Part shown: one piece after another, positions 26,309 to 35,076 of the stretch
Layout of the letters: the number at the start of each line of letters is the position of its first letter
How positions within the stretch are numbered: position 1 is the stretch's first letter
NCBI GenBank assembly: GCA_016190205.1
Contig: JACPQZ010000033.1
Location: 1-56,449, forward strand
DNA length: 56,449 nt
Direction: 5' to 3'
Origin: Candidatus Omnitrophota bacterium
GTDB taxonomy: Bacteria; Omnitrophota; JACPQZ01
Program-made: the position numbers and the translations under genes
The notes under the pieces: generated by a model
The model's database searches: none
The model's input: only the letters and a program-made list of their open reading frames with translations
Told to the model about the DNA's origin: nothing

Positions 26309-27835
26309 ATGGCAGCCCATCAAAAGATTAAGAACTTGACTGAACTGGGCGAGATCCTGGGAAAGGCCCGTCAGGAGGGAAAGAGGACTGTACTGTGCCA
26401 TGGTGTGTTTGATCTCATGCACCCCGGGCATATTCTCCACATCGCGGCGGCACGGAAGCAAGGGGATGTGCTGGCCGTAACCATCACCCCGGACCGCTTC
26501 GTCCGAAAAGGTCCGGGCCGGCCTGTTTTCAGTGAAAAGCTCAGAATTCAGACTGTTGCGTCCCTTCAAGACGTGGACTACACGGCGCTCAATGAGTGGC
26601 CGACGGCCGTGGAGACCATTGCGCGTCTGAAGCCCCATGTCTATGCCAAGGGAAACGATTACACGAATCCTGCGGACGACCTGACAGGCCGTATCGTGGA
26701 TGAAGAGAACGCCGTGCGTTCGATTGGCGGGGAGATCTTCTTCACGAATGAGGAATCCTTCAGCTCCAGCCGTCTGATCAACCAGTTCTTTAGTACGTAT
26801 CCTCCCCAAACGGAGAAGTATCTCAAATCGTTCCGGAGTCGTTACTCGGCCGACCAGGTGATCGATTGTGTCCGGGGTCTTCAAGATCTCAAGGTTCTCC
26901 TGGTGGGTGAGGCCATCCTGGATCAATACCGCTATTGTACCCCCATGGGTAAATCTCCCAAGGAGACGATCGTCTCGACACGTTTTGAGAATGAGGAGAT
27001 CTTTGCCGGAGGGTCGCTCGCGATTGCCAATCACCTGGCAGGTTTTTGTAAAGAGGTCACGCTGATTACGATGCTGGGGGAGAACACCGATCAGCGCCGC
27101 TTCATCGACTCGAAGCTCCGGCCCAATGTCCAGCTCAAAGCGGTTGTGATGAAGGACCGGCCGACGATCACGAAGCGCCGTTATTTAGAGCCTAACTTTT
27201 TGACCAAGATGTTTGAAGTTCAATACCTGGATGACCGTCCCGTGCCGGACGCGGTGGAAAAGGACATCCGATCGCGCTTGGAAAAGTGCCTGGAGGGCCA
27301 TGACTTTCTGGTCACGGCGGATTTCGGGCATGGCTTGATGACGAAGGCCCTGCGTGAATTTGTCTCATCCCACGGAAAATTTCTCGCGCTCAACACCCAG
27401 AGCAACAGCGCCAATCTGGGGTTTAATACTGTGACGAACTACCAGCGGGCCAATTTTGTCTGCATCGATGAGCCCGAATTGAAACTTGCGGCTGCCCGTC
27501 AATATGGTGATTTGCACAGGTTGACGGATGAGGTCCGCAGGCGCATTCAAGTCGACGCCTTTCTCGTCAGCCGGGGGCCGCTCGGTTCACTTATCTTTTC
27601 GGACCACGAGCCGGTGGTGCACACCCCGGCGCTCGCGACCAGGGTCGTGGACCGCACGGGGGCGGGAGACGCCCTCTTCTCCATCGCATCTCCCTGTGTC
27701 TACAAGAAATATCCGGTCGAGGTGGTTGGATTTCTGGGTAACTGTGTCGGGGCCCTGGCGGTTGAAATTGTCTGCAACCGCGATCCTGTTGATCCGACGC
27801 TCCTCTTAAAATTTATCAAGAGCGTGCTCATGTGA
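26309..27835 (+). CDS. HldE-like bifunctional protein with inverted order: cytidylyltransferase domain then PfkB kinase domain
   Basis: This is a 508-residue protein. Residues 25-160 form a nucleotidyltransferase with the HxGH motif HPGH at 38-41 (HGVFDLMHPGHILHI). Residues 170-508 form a ribokinase-fold kinase with AGGSLAIANHLAGF, the heptose kinase segment RPTITKRRY and the active-site GAGD at 451-454. E. coli HldE has the same two activities but with the kinase first. The protein could phosphorylate a heptose 7-phosphate at C1 and add a nucleotide, giving ADP- or CDP-heptose. I chose the ATG at 26309 with AGGA about 9 bases upstream; the open frame begins at 26255. It would be a second, separate route of heptose activation beside the GDP route. 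Confidence 0.88.
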   Translation: MAAHQKIKNLTELGEILGKARQEGKRTVLCHGVFDLMHPGHILHIAAARKQGDVLAVTITPDRFVRKGPGRPVFSEKLRIQTVASLQDVDYTALNEWPTAVETIARLKPHVYAKGNDYTNPADDLTGRIVDEENAVRSIGGEIFFTNEESFSSSRLINQFFSTYPPQTEKYLKSFRSRYSADQVIDCVRGLQDLKVLLVGEAILDQYRYCTPMGKSPKETIVSTRFENEEIFAGGSLAIANHLAGFCKEVTLITMLGENTDQRRFIDSKLRPNVQLKAVVMKDRPTITKRRYLEPNFLTKMFEVQYLDDRPVPDAVEKDIRSRLEKCLEGHDFLVTADFGHGLMTKALREFVSSHGKFLALNTQSNSANLGFNTVTNYQRANFVCIDEPELKLAAARQYGDLHRLTDEVRRRIQVDAFLVSRGPLGSLIFSDHEPVVHTPALATRVVDRTGAGDALFSIASPCVYKKYPVEVVGFLGNCVGALAVEIVCNRDPVDPTLLLKFIKSVLM

Positions 27836-28860
27836 GTCCGGGAAGGCCTTTGTTCAAGAAGGTAGCCATAACGGGAGGCGCGGGTTACGTAGGCAGTGCG
27901 CTGGTACCCCATCTTCTTCAGGAAGGTTATGATGTGACGGTGATGGACCTCTACCTTTATGGAAGGCATGTGTTTAAAGGCGTTGAACATGCGGATCGCC
28001 TGCATGAGGTGGAGGTCGACATACGGGATGAAACCGCTGTGGCAAGGCACCTCGCCGGCGTGGATGCCGTGATCCATCTGGCCTGCGTTTCAAACGACCC
28101 GAGCTTTGAGCTTAACCCGGCGCTCGGACGGTCCATTAATTATGATGCCTTCAGGGGCCTCTTGCGTGCCGTATCGAGCCATCGCATCAAGCGCTTTATT
28201 TATGCCTCGAGTTCCAGCGTGTACGGGGTCAAGGAAGAGCGGGATGTCCACGAAGACATGACGTGTGAACCCCTCACGGACTATTCGAAGTATAAATTAC
28301 TGTGTGAGGACCTGCTCAAGCAAGGGCGTTGGCGAGATATGGAATGGGTGATCCTTCGGCCGGCCACGGTGTGCGGCTGGGCCCCGCGCCTGAGGCTGGA
28401 TCTTACCGTGAATACCCTCACGATCCATGCCCTGGTTCGCAAGAAGATCACGGTTTTCGGAGGAAGCCAGTTGCGTCCGAACATTCACATCCAGGATATG
28501 GCGGCGGCCTACGGGCTCCTCTTGGAGGCCCCCCGGGAGGCAGTCAAGGGTGAGACATTCAACATTGGCACCCAGAACTGCAGCGTGTCGGAGATTGCCG
28601 ACATCGTGCGCTCTGAGATAGGCGACGGAAGCGTTACGATCGTTACGGAACCAACCGAGGATCTTCGTTCCTACCACATCAACTCGGATCGAATACGCAG
28701 GACGCTCGGCTTCAAGCCGCGCTGGACGATTCAAGATGCGGTGCGCAGCCTCGTGGAAGCTTATCGGGCCGGCAAAGTCCACGACCCCCTGAACAATATC
28801 AGTTACTACAACATCAAAACCATGCAGGCACTCAAATTGGAAGAGGGGCTTTATGTCTAA
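27832..28860 (+). CDS. NAD-dependent sugar epimerase/dehydratase
   Basis: This 342-residue extended SDR has AITGGAGYVGSA (12-23), YASSSSVYGV for the serine loop and the intact catalytic pair in DYSKYK. It starts at GTG in a GTGA overlap with the HldE-like gene, and an in-frame TTG at 27850 is an alternative. The segment LACVSNDPSFELNP is common in epimerases that accompany heptose and nucleotide-sugar kinases in surface loci. The C-terminal stretch after residue 310 is longer than the family core. It precedes two sugar aminotransferase genes, so it may supply a keto sugar to them (inference). Confidence 0.88.
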   Translation: MSPGRPLFKKVAITGGAGYVGSALVPHLLQEGYDVTVMDLYLYGRHVFKGVEHADRLHEVEVDIRDETAVARHLAGVDAVIHLACVSNDPSFELNPALGRSINYDAFRGLLRAVSSHRIKRFIYASSSSVYGVKEERDVHEDMTCEPLTDYSKYKLLCEDLLKQGRWRDMEWVILRPATVCGWAPRLRLDLTVNTLTIHALVRKKITVFGGSQLRPNIHIQDMAAAYGLLLEAPREAVKGETFNIGTQNCSVSEIADIVRSEIGDGSVTIVTEPTEDLRSYHINSDRIRRTLGFKPRWTIQDAVRSLVEAYRAGKVHDPLNNISYYNIKTMQALKLEEGLYV

Positions 28861-29980
28861 AGCGATTCCCTGCGTGCGGGTGCGCTATTCCTATCTTCCC
28901 CAGCAATTTCAGGATTCAGAGGAGATTTTGAACGCCATCCGGGCACACCTCGTGAACTGCCAGTTTACGCTGGGACCTGAAGTGGAGCAGTTCGAACGCT
29001 CTTTTGCGGCACTGATCGGAGCGAGATACGCAGTCGGAGTCGGAAGCGGTACGGACGCCTTGGCCTTGAGTTTGAAGGCCCTCGGGATCGGCCACGGGGA
29101 TGAGGTGATCACGGCCGCTAATACGTTTATCGCTACGGTGGGAGCGATTCATTCGACAGGCGCCCGGCCCGTCCTGGTGGACGTCCGGCCTGATTTTACG
29201 ATCGATCCGGCCCTCATTGAACGCGCCCTCACCCCTCGGACGAAAGCGATCATTCCCGTTCATCTTACGGGCGAGATGGCGGATATGGATCCCCTTCTTG
29301 AGCTCGCCGGGCGCCGCGGGCTGCCGGTTGTGGAGGACGCCTGTCAAGCGATCGGAGCCCGATACAAAGACCGGGCGGCCGGCACGCTGGGTGCGTTCGG
29401 AGCGTTCAGCCTCCATCCCCTAAAGAATCTCAATGTCTGGGGAGATGCCGGGGTCATCGTCACAAATGAGGCTCGGTTCGATAGACAGCTTCGCCTGTTG
29501 CGTAACCACGGGCTCTCCGGCCGGGATGAGGTCGAGATCCTGGGGGTGAACAGCCGTTTGGACTCCATCCAGGCGATTGTGGGAAACCGGCTGATGGCTC
29601 AAGCGGAATCGATCACGGAGCAAAGGATCGCCAACGCCGCGCGTTACGACCGGGCGTTTGCCGCGTTAGAAGGAGATATTACCTTGCCGCCGCGCCGCCC
29701 TGAAGTCCGACGCGTGTTCCATCTCTATCAGATCTACGCCCGCCGGCGGGACGATTTATACCGGTTTCTTCTGGAAGAGGGGATTGAGGCCAAGATCCAT
29801 TATCCGATTCCTCTGCCCTTGCAGAGGGGACTTCAACCCCTGGGCTATCACCCGGGGGACTTTCCTGAAACCGAACGGCAGTCCGCTTCCTGTATCACGC
29901 TCCCTGTGGATCAGCATCTTTCGCAGGATGAGCTCGATCTCGTGGTGGATACCGTGACACGATTCTACCGGGAGGGTTGA
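28853..29980 (+). CDS. DegT/DnrJ/EryC1/StrS-family sugar aminotransferase
   Basis: This 375-residue PLP enzyme of the DegT family has GSGTDALALSL for phosphate binding (64-74), VVEDACQAIGA with the PLP-ring aspartate and the PLP lysine K191 in FSLHPLKNLNVWGD. It would transfer an amino group from glutamate to a 3- or 4-keto NDP-sugar. The next gene is a paralogue of almost the same length, and the two share TPRTKAIIPVHLTGEMADMD-type segments, so they arose by tandem duplication. It overlaps the SDR gene before it by 8 bases. The position of amination is unknown. Confidence 0.93.
   Translation: MSKAIPCVRVRYSYLPQQFQDSEEILNAIRAHLVNCQFTLGPEVEQFERSFAALIGARYAVGVGSGTDALALSLKALGIGHGDEVITAANTFIATVGAIHSTGARPVLVDVRPDFTIDPALIERALTPRTKAIIPVHLTGEMADMDPLLELAGRRGLPVVEDACQAIGARYKDRAAGTLGAFGAFSLHPLKNLNVWGDAGVIVTNEARFDRQLRLLRNHGLSGRDEVEILGVNSRLDSIQAIVGNRLMAQAESITEQRIANAARYDRAFAALEGDITLPPRRPEVRRVFHLYQIYARRRDDLYRFLLEEGIEAKIHYPIPLPLQRGLQPLGYHPGDFPETERQSASCITLPVDQHLSQDELDLVVDTVTRFYREG
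29971..29976 (+). promoter_or_regulatory. Ribosome binding site deciding a GTG start
   Basis: GGAGGG lies 9 bases before the GTG at 29986 and directly touches the TTG at 29977. The GTG is therefore the better start for the second DegT gene. Confidence 0.65.
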
Positions 29981-29985
29981 ACGAC

Positions 29986-31131
29986 GTGGCGACCGCTCCA
30001 CTTGCGACAGACGCACGGACCCGGTATCGGGTTTCGTTTACCGATTTTCCGGTCCAGTTTGAGGTCCAGGCCCAGGAGATTCTCGAGGCGATTGAGAGGG
30101 TGCTCCGGCGGGGCGATTTTATACTGGGACGCGAGGTGAGGGAATTTGAGGCCGCCTTTGCAGAGCTTGCGGGGGCAAGGCATGCGATCGGGGTCGCGAA
30201 TGGAACAGATGCCCTGATGCTTGCGATGCGGGCGGTGGGGGTCGGCCGGGGGGATGAAGTCATCACGCCGCCCAACTCATGGATCTCGTCCACTTCAAGT
30301 ATTGTGCTCATCGGGGCGAGGCCGGTCTTTGCGGATGTGGGCCCCGATTTTAACATCGATCCCGAAAGGATTGAGGCGGCCATCACTCCGCGCACCAAGG
30401 TCCTGATGCCCGTGCATCTCACGGGACGGTGCGCCGATATGGATGCCATCAACGCGCTCGCCGAACGCCACGGCTTGGTCGTGGTCGAGGATGCGGCCCA
30501 GTCCGCCGGCGCTTGTTACCAGGGACGCCCATCCGGTTCCCTGGGTCATGTAGGCTGTTTCAGTCTGCATCCCCTCAAAAATTTGAGCGGCGTGGGGGAT
30601 GGAGGTGTGGTGACGACGAATGATGATGCGATTGCCGCCAGGGTGCGGTCGCTTTCCAATCACGGGCTCCGTACCCGCGGGGTGGTCGAGCGATGGGGTT
30701 TTAATTCGCGTCTCGATACCCTGCACGCAGCGGTCCTTTTCTGTCGTCTGAAAACGCTCTCGTCCGTGATCGAGGCACGCCGCAAGAACGCGGCCCGTTA
30801 TCGCATGATGCTGCCCCCGGCGGTCATGTGTCCCGATGAACGGCCGGGGGATTGCGAAATTTATCATCTTTTCATGATCCAATGTGACCGGCGCGATGAG
30901 CTCATGCGTTATTTGGATGAGCGCGGCATTGAGGCCTATGTTCATTATCCCACGCCGATTCATCTGCAGCCGGCGAGCCGCGATTTAGGGTATCGTGTGG
31001 GGGATTTTCCAAGCGCGGAGGCGCAGGCCCGGAGGATTCTCTCCCTTCCCGTGCATCAGGGGCTTTCCGCGGAGTCAATTGATTACGTCGTCAAAACCAT
31101 CACCCGGTTTTATCAAGGAGAAAAAAGGTGA
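29986..31131 (+). CDS. DegT-family sugar aminotransferase, second tandem copy
   Basis: This 381-residue DegT-family PLP enzyme starts at GTG; a TTG three codons earlier is also open. It has VANGTDALML, VVVEDAAQSAGA and the PLP lysine K198 in FSLHPLKNLSGVGDGG. The SGVGDGG ending of the lysine loop is the usual one in the family; in the upstream copy it is changed to NVWGDAG. Its stop overlaps the E1 alpha start as GTGA, and AAGGAG lies inside its last codons. The pair could make two amino groups in one diamino sugar, or act on two sugars (inference). Confidence 0.93.
   Translation: MATAPLATDARTRYRVSFTDFPVQFEVQAQEILEAIERVLRRGDFILGREVREFEAAFAELAGARHAIGVANGTDALMLAMRAVGVGRGDEVITPPNSWISSTSSIVLIGARPVFADVGPDFNIDPERIEAAITPRTKVLMPVHLTGRCADMDAINALAERHGLVVVEDAAQSAGACYQGRPSGSLGHVGCFSLHPLKNLSGVGDGGVVTTNDDAIAARVRSLSNHGLRTRGVVERWGFNSRLDTLHAAVLFCRLKTLSSVIEARRKNAARYRMMLPPAVMCPDERPGDCEIYHLFMIQCDRRDELMRYLDERGIEAYVHYPTPIHLQPASRDLGYRVGDFPSAEAQARRILSLPVHQGLSAESIDYVVKTITRFYQGEKR
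31115..31120 (+). promoter_or_regulatory. Ribosome binding site for E1 alpha
   Basis: AAGGAG lies 7 bases before the GTG at 31128, inside the end of the DegT gene. It supports that GTG as the E1 alpha start. Confidence 0.7.
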
Positions 31132-32111
31132 CCCCAAACGGGCCCGCATCCGATGAGAAGCGAGACCTTCTTTATGCCATGCTTCGGATCCGCAGACTCG
31201 AGGAAAGGATCAAGGAGCTGTATCCCCAACAGCGCATGCGGTGTCCTTGCCACCTGACCATCGGTCAGGAGGCGATCGCAGCGGGTGTGTGTGCACACCT
31301 GGGAAAGGGGGATAAGGTTTTTGGGACCTATCGGGGACACGGGATCTACCTTGCAAAGGGGGGAGGCCTGAATGCCCTCATGGCGGAATTATATGGGAAA
31401 GACACCGGTTGCACCTCGGGTCGAGGAGGATCGATGCAGCTCATCGCTCCGGAAGTGGGTTTTGTCTGCACCTCTGCGATAGTGGGCGGGACTCTACCCA
31501 TGGCAGTGGGGGCAGCCCTGTCCGCAAGGCTTCATCAGGCTCGAGAAATTGCATTGGTCTTTTTTGGGGATGGAGCCACCGAGGAAGGGGTTTTTCACGA
31601 GAGCATGAACTTCGCAGCTCTTAAAAAATTGCCTGTGGTCTTTGTGTGCGAAAATAATTTTTACTCATGTTATACGCACCAGCGCTTTCGTCAACCGCTG
31701 GACAATATTTATAAGCGCGCCGGCGTCTATGGCATGCCGGGGGACTGTGTGGACGGTAACAATGTCGTCGAGGTTTGGCAGGCAGCGCGTGAGGCGGTCG
31801 AGCGCGCCCGGGGAGGGGGAGGTCCTTCCCTCCTGGAGTGCCGGACCTACCGCTGGCTGGAGCATGTGGGCCCCCATGATGACACACATCTGGGTTACCG
31901 CAGCGAGGAAGAAGTTCGCCAGGGAAGAGAGGAGTGTCCGATTAAGCGGCTTCAAAGGGAGCTTCAAGCGGAGAATCTCATGACGCCCGAGAAGGTGGCG
32001 CGGTGGGAGGAAGGTATAGGGCGCGAGCTGGATCTTGCCGTCGCGTTTGCCGAGCAAAGCCCGTTCCCGGATGCACGGGATCTCGCGCGGGGCGTCTATG
32101 CGGGGGAATAA
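31128..32111 (+). CDS. ThDP-dependent E1 component alpha subunit
   Basis: This 327-residue protein matches pyruvate dehydrogenase/acetoin dehydrogenase E1 alpha. It has the substrate loop TYRGHGIYLAKG (67-78), GRGGSMQL, and the ThDP/Mg motif from GDGA (147-150) to ENN (175-177). With the beta subunit that follows it forms an enzyme that decarboxylates a 2-oxoacid and passes on the acyl or hydroxyalkyl group. No E2, E3 or lipoyl protein is near, so the acceptor may be a sugar. The AviB1/AviB2 E1 pair of avilamycin biosynthesis is the known precedent for adding a two-carbon branch. The location just after two sugar aminotransferases supports this, but it remains inference. Confidence 0.93.
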   Translation: MTPNGPASDEKRDLLYAMLRIRRLEERIKELYPQQRMRCPCHLTIGQEAIAAGVCAHLGKGDKVFGTYRGHGIYLAKGGGLNALMAELYGKDTGCTSGRGGSMQLIAPEVGFVCTSAIVGGTLPMAVGAALSARLHQAREIALVFFGDGATEEGVFHESMNFAALKKLPVVFVCENNFYSCYTHQRFRQPLDNIYKRAGVYGMPGDCVDGNNVVEVWQAAREAVERARGGGGPSLLECRTYRWLEHVGPHDDTHLGYRSEEEVRQGREECPIKRLQRELQAENLMTPEKVARWEEGIGRELDLAVAFAEQSPFPDARDLARGVYAGE

Positions 32112-32115
32112 GTTC

Positions 32116-33180
32116 ATGACGGCGAGATCCCTTACTTTTTGTGAAGCACTGCGGGAGGCGCAATTGCAGGCCATGCATGAAGATCCCTCGGTGATCCTCT
32201 TTGGGCTGGGCGTGGATGATCCCAGGGCGGTCTTCGGTTCAACCCTGGGACTCAAGCAGCGCTTTGGCGAGGATCGCGTGTTCGATATGCCGCTTTCCGA
32301 AAACGGAATGACGGGTGTCGCCGTAGGGGCGGCGCTGACCGGGATGCGTCCCGTGATGACACACCAGCGGCTTGATTTTACGTTATATGCCATGGATCAA
32401 ATCGTCAATCAGGCGGCCAAAAGGTGTTATTCCTCGGGAGGACGGCAAGCGGTCCCGCTCACGATACGAGCCATCGTGGGCCGGGGTTGGGGACAGGGAT
32501 CCCAGCACTCCCAGAGTCTTCAGGCCTGGTTTGCGCATATCCCGGGTCTCAAGGTGGTAATGCCGGCCACTCCGTATGATGCCAAGGGGCTTCTTCTCGC
32601 GGCCATACGAGATCCGAACCCGGTGATTGTGATCGAGTCGCGGAAGCTCTACGACGAGGTGGGGGAGGTTCCCGAAGAATCCTACACGGTTCCGATCGGT
32701 CAGGGAATCATCTGCCAGGAAGGACAAGACGTCACGGTTGTGGCGTTTTCCAATATGGTGAGTGAGGTCAAGCGTGCCCTGCCGGCCCTCGCCAATGCCG
32801 GAGTTCATGTGGAGCTTATTGACCCGCGTACGGCTAAGCCGCTCGATCGTAATCTCATCCTGGATTCGGTGCGAAAGACCGGCCGGCTCGTGGTGGTGGA
32901 TACCGGGTGGACATGTTGCGGAATCAGTGCGGAAGTAGCTGCCATCGCGGCCGAGCAGGCTTTCAGTTCGCTTAAGGCACCCATTCGCCGTGTGGCGCTT
33001 CCTGATATCCCCACCCCCACGAGTGCTGCGCTGGAGGCAGTCTTCTATCCAGGAGTGAAAGAGATTATCCAGGCCGTGTTCGATTGTATGGGGGTGGATG
33101 GGGCCGAAAGCGCTGCAGCAACGATGGTCTCTCAAACTCAATCCCCCATGGAACCCGAAACATTTAGAGGACCGTTTTAG
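32116..33180 (+). CDS. ThDP-dependent E1 component beta subunit
   Basis: This 354-residue E1 beta subunit pairs with the alpha gene 4 bases upstream. It has the activating glutamate E62 in PLSENGM, GWGQGSQHSQSLQAWF for the conserved histidine loop and a transketolase C-terminal domain. The open frame runs from 32035, but the ATG at 32116 gives the family N-terminus. It is a paralogue of the orphan at 9-1064: the two align over the whole length, and both end in F, K or R, then GPF. The shared terminal GPF is beyond the conserved fold and could be a contact surface. It ends 20 bases before the next gene. Confidence 0.93.
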   Translation: MTARSLTFCEALREAQLQAMHEDPSVILFGLGVDDPRAVFGSTLGLKQRFGEDRVFDMPLSENGMTGVAVGAALTGMRPVMTHQRLDFTLYAMDQIVNQAAKRCYSSGGRQAVPLTIRAIVGRGWGQGSQHSQSLQAWFAHIPGLKVVMPATPYDAKGLLLAAIRDPNPVIVIESRKLYDEVGEVPEESYTVPIGQGIICQEGQDVTVVAFSNMVSEVKRALPALANAGVHVELIDPRTAKPLDRNLILDSVRKTGRLVVVDTGWTCCGISAEVAAIAAEQAFSSLKAPIRRVALPDIPTPTSAALEAVFYPGVKEIIQAVFDCMGVDGAESAAATMVSQTQSPMEPETFRGPF

Positions 33181-33200
33181 AGAGCTGACGTCAAGCCCAT

Positions 33201-34196
33201 ATGAGCACCCAACCCGTTGTCGTGATCGGCAGTAATTGTTTTACGGGCAGCCATTTCGTGGATGCCCTGCTTCAAGCCGGGGTGAGACCCGTGGTCGGTA
33301 TCAGCCGCTCGCCCGAGGCCCGTTCCATGTATCTTCCTTATAAGGCACGTGATCAGCAAGGGTTTAATTTTTATCGAATGGATCTTGTCAGGCAGCCGCA
33401 AGCGCTGGAAACTCTGTTGGATGAGCTCGAACCCGCTACGGTGATCAACGTCGCAGCGTTGAGTGAAGTCGCGTTGAGTAATCACCGCCCGCTCGAGTAT
33501 TTTGAGACGAATACCCTCGGCGTGGTCCGGCTTTGTCATTTTCTGCGGACCCGTCCGTACTTCAAGCGGTACGTGCATATTTCTTCCGCGGAGATCTACG
33601 GACCGTGCCCCCATCCCGTGAGTGAGACCGATCCCTTTCGGCCCAGTACCCCGTATGCGGTGTCCAAGGCCGCGGCGGATCTTTATCTCTCAACCCTGGT
33701 AAGTAATTTCGGCTTTCCGGCAGTGACGGTGCGCTCGACCAACGTTTATGGCAAACATCAGCAGCTTTTTAAAATCATCCCCCGTACCATCATTCGCATC
33801 AAACAAAACCGGAAGATTCAGTTGCATGGCGGAGGACATGCCGTCAAATCGTTCGTCCATATCCGGGACGTGGTCCGAGGCGGACTGGAAGCCATGCGGG
33901 TCGGGGAGCCGGGGGGCGTCTATCACTTTTCGACACAGAGTGATTTAACGGTTGCCGGGATCGTTCGTAAGCTCGGCGAGCTCATGGGGAAATCCTTTGA
34001 GGAGATTGCCGAGACTGTCGGGGAGCGGCTCGGCCAGGATTCCCGTTATTGGCTGGATTGCACGAAGGCCCAGCGGGAGCTCGGGTGGCGTCCCGAAGTC
34101 GACTTTGAGGATGGATTGCGTGAGACGATTGCTTGGATTGAACAGTCATGGGATCAGATCGTTCAGGAGCCGCTCGAGTATGCGCACAAGGCATAA
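33201..34196 (+). CDS. dTDP-glucose 4,6-dehydratase-like SDR
   Basis: This 331-residue extended SDR resembles RmlB-type dehydratases in its C-terminal half (VRSTNVYGKHQQLFKIIP and the KSFVHIRD loop). The catalytic pair is present in TPYAVSK. The dinucleotide fingerprint is altered: GSNCFTGSH stands where most members have GGAGFIGSH. The serine loop reads ISSAEIYG and keeps a glutamate, which fits a dehydratase. The product would be a 4-keto-6-deoxy sugar for the aminotransferases or the 2,3-dehydratase. The ATG follows the E1 beta gene by 20 bases, and the stop is overlapped 17 bases by the next gene. Confidence 0.88.
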   Translation: MSTQPVVVIGSNCFTGSHFVDALLQAGVRPVVGISRSPEARSMYLPYKARDQQGFNFYRMDLVRQPQALETLLDELEPATVINVAALSEVALSNHRPLEYFETNTLGVVRLCHFLRTRPYFKRYVHISSAEIYGPCPHPVSETDPFRPSTPYAVSKAAADLYLSTLVSNFGFPAVTVRSTNVYGKHQQLFKIIPRTIIRIKQNRKIQLHGGGHAVKSFVHIRDVVRGGLEAMRVGEPGGVYHFSTQSDLTVAGIVRKLGELMGKSFEEIAETVGERLGQDSRYWLDCTKAQRELGWRPEVDFEDGLRETIAWIEQSWDQIVQEPLEYAHKA

Positions 34197-35076
34197 GATA
34201 CTCCTTTTGGGCCATACGGGTTTCGTAGGCCATGCCCTGGCGGCCGCTTTTCAAAACCGGGGCGTGGAAGTCGAAGGCGTGGCCTCACATGACATGGATC
34301 TCACCCAGGGCGAGTCTGTGGACCGCCTCCTCCCGCGTGTGGATGGCAAAACGATTCTCGTGGTGGCTGCCGCGGCGCGGCCCGAAACCGATAAGGGCCG
34401 GGGGTCTGCCCAGGCCAATATCGAGATCGCCGCGCACGTGGCCCGATTAATCGAGACCGCATCCTTAGAGAAATGTGTGTATCTTAGCACTGCATCGGTC
34501 TATGGAGAGGGTGGGTCTGATCGTCCTATTACCGAGGAGTCGCCCGTCTCTCCCCACTCGGAGTACGCCGCCGCGAAGTGTGAGGGTGAGCGGCTGCTTC
34601 AAGAAGCAACCAGCCGGGCGTATGCCCCGCTCGTCATGGTGAGACCGTGCCGGATCTTTGGTGCGGGAGACACGCAGGCAACCTACGGTCCGAGCCGGTT
34701 CGTAGAAACCATTATTCATGAGAGGCACGTTCAGCTCTATGGAGATGGAAATGAGCTGCGCGACGGTGTGTTTGTCCGCGATGCCGCCCGTGCCATCGTC
34801 GAACTTTCTCTGGGCGTTCATCAAGGGGTATTCAATTTGGCCACGGGCCGGAGTTTTTCGTTCCGGGAGGCGGTGGATTGCCTGCGGGGCATTGTTCCTT
34901 ATGGATTCGAGGTCATCCAAAAGCAGCGCACGGGACCTCTCTTTAATCAGCATTTTGACGTGACGAGGCTCGTGCGTGTCCTGCCTGGATGGCCCTTCAC
35001 GATGCTCGTCGACGCCCTCAAGGCGACCTATCATGAGTCCGCCGAAATGGCGACGGCTGGGAGGCCCTATGCGTGA
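34180..35076 (+). CDS. RmlD-like NAD(P)-dependent sugar reductase/epimerase
   Basis: This 298-residue SDR has LLLGHTGFVGHALAAAF as the nucleotide site, YLSTASVYGEG as the serine loop and the catalytic pair in EYAAAK. The short length and the low conservation of the C-terminal half resemble the RmlD/StrL group of 4-keto reductases. The frame is open from 33952 inside the previous gene, but the ATG at 34180 is the first that gives a normal N-terminus and overlaps the upstream gene by 17 bases. It may reduce the keto sugar made by the preceding dehydratase (inference). Confidence 0.85.
   Translation: MRTRHKILLLGHTGFVGHALAAAFQNRGVEVEGVASHDMDLTQGESVDRLLPRVDGKTILVVAAAARPETDKGRGSAQANIEIAAHVARLIETASLEKCVYLSTASVYGEGGSDRPITEESPVSPHSEYAAAKCEGERLLQEATSRAYAPLVMVRPCRIFGAGDTQATYGPSRFVETIIHERHVQLYGDGNELRDGVFVRDAARAIVELSLGVHQGVFNLATGRSFSFREAVDCLRGIVPYGFEVIQKQRTGPLFNQHFDVTRLVRVLPGWPFTMLVDALKATYHESAEMATAGRPYA
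35059..35064 (+). promoter_or_regulatory. Ribosome binding site for the methyltransferase at 35069
   Basis: GGGAGG lies 4 bases before the ATG at 35069. It supports this start over the open frame from 34976. Confidence 0.65.

Noticed and set aside
31128-33180. Housekeeping pyruvate dehydrogenase
   Set aside because: No E2, E3 or lipoate genes are near, and the pair is flanked by sugar aminotransferases and SDRs, so a role in central metabolism is unlikely from context.
33952-34179. N-terminal extension of the RmlD-like protein
   Set aside because: It overlaps the end of the upstream SDR, and the normal Rossmann start begins at the ATG at 34180.
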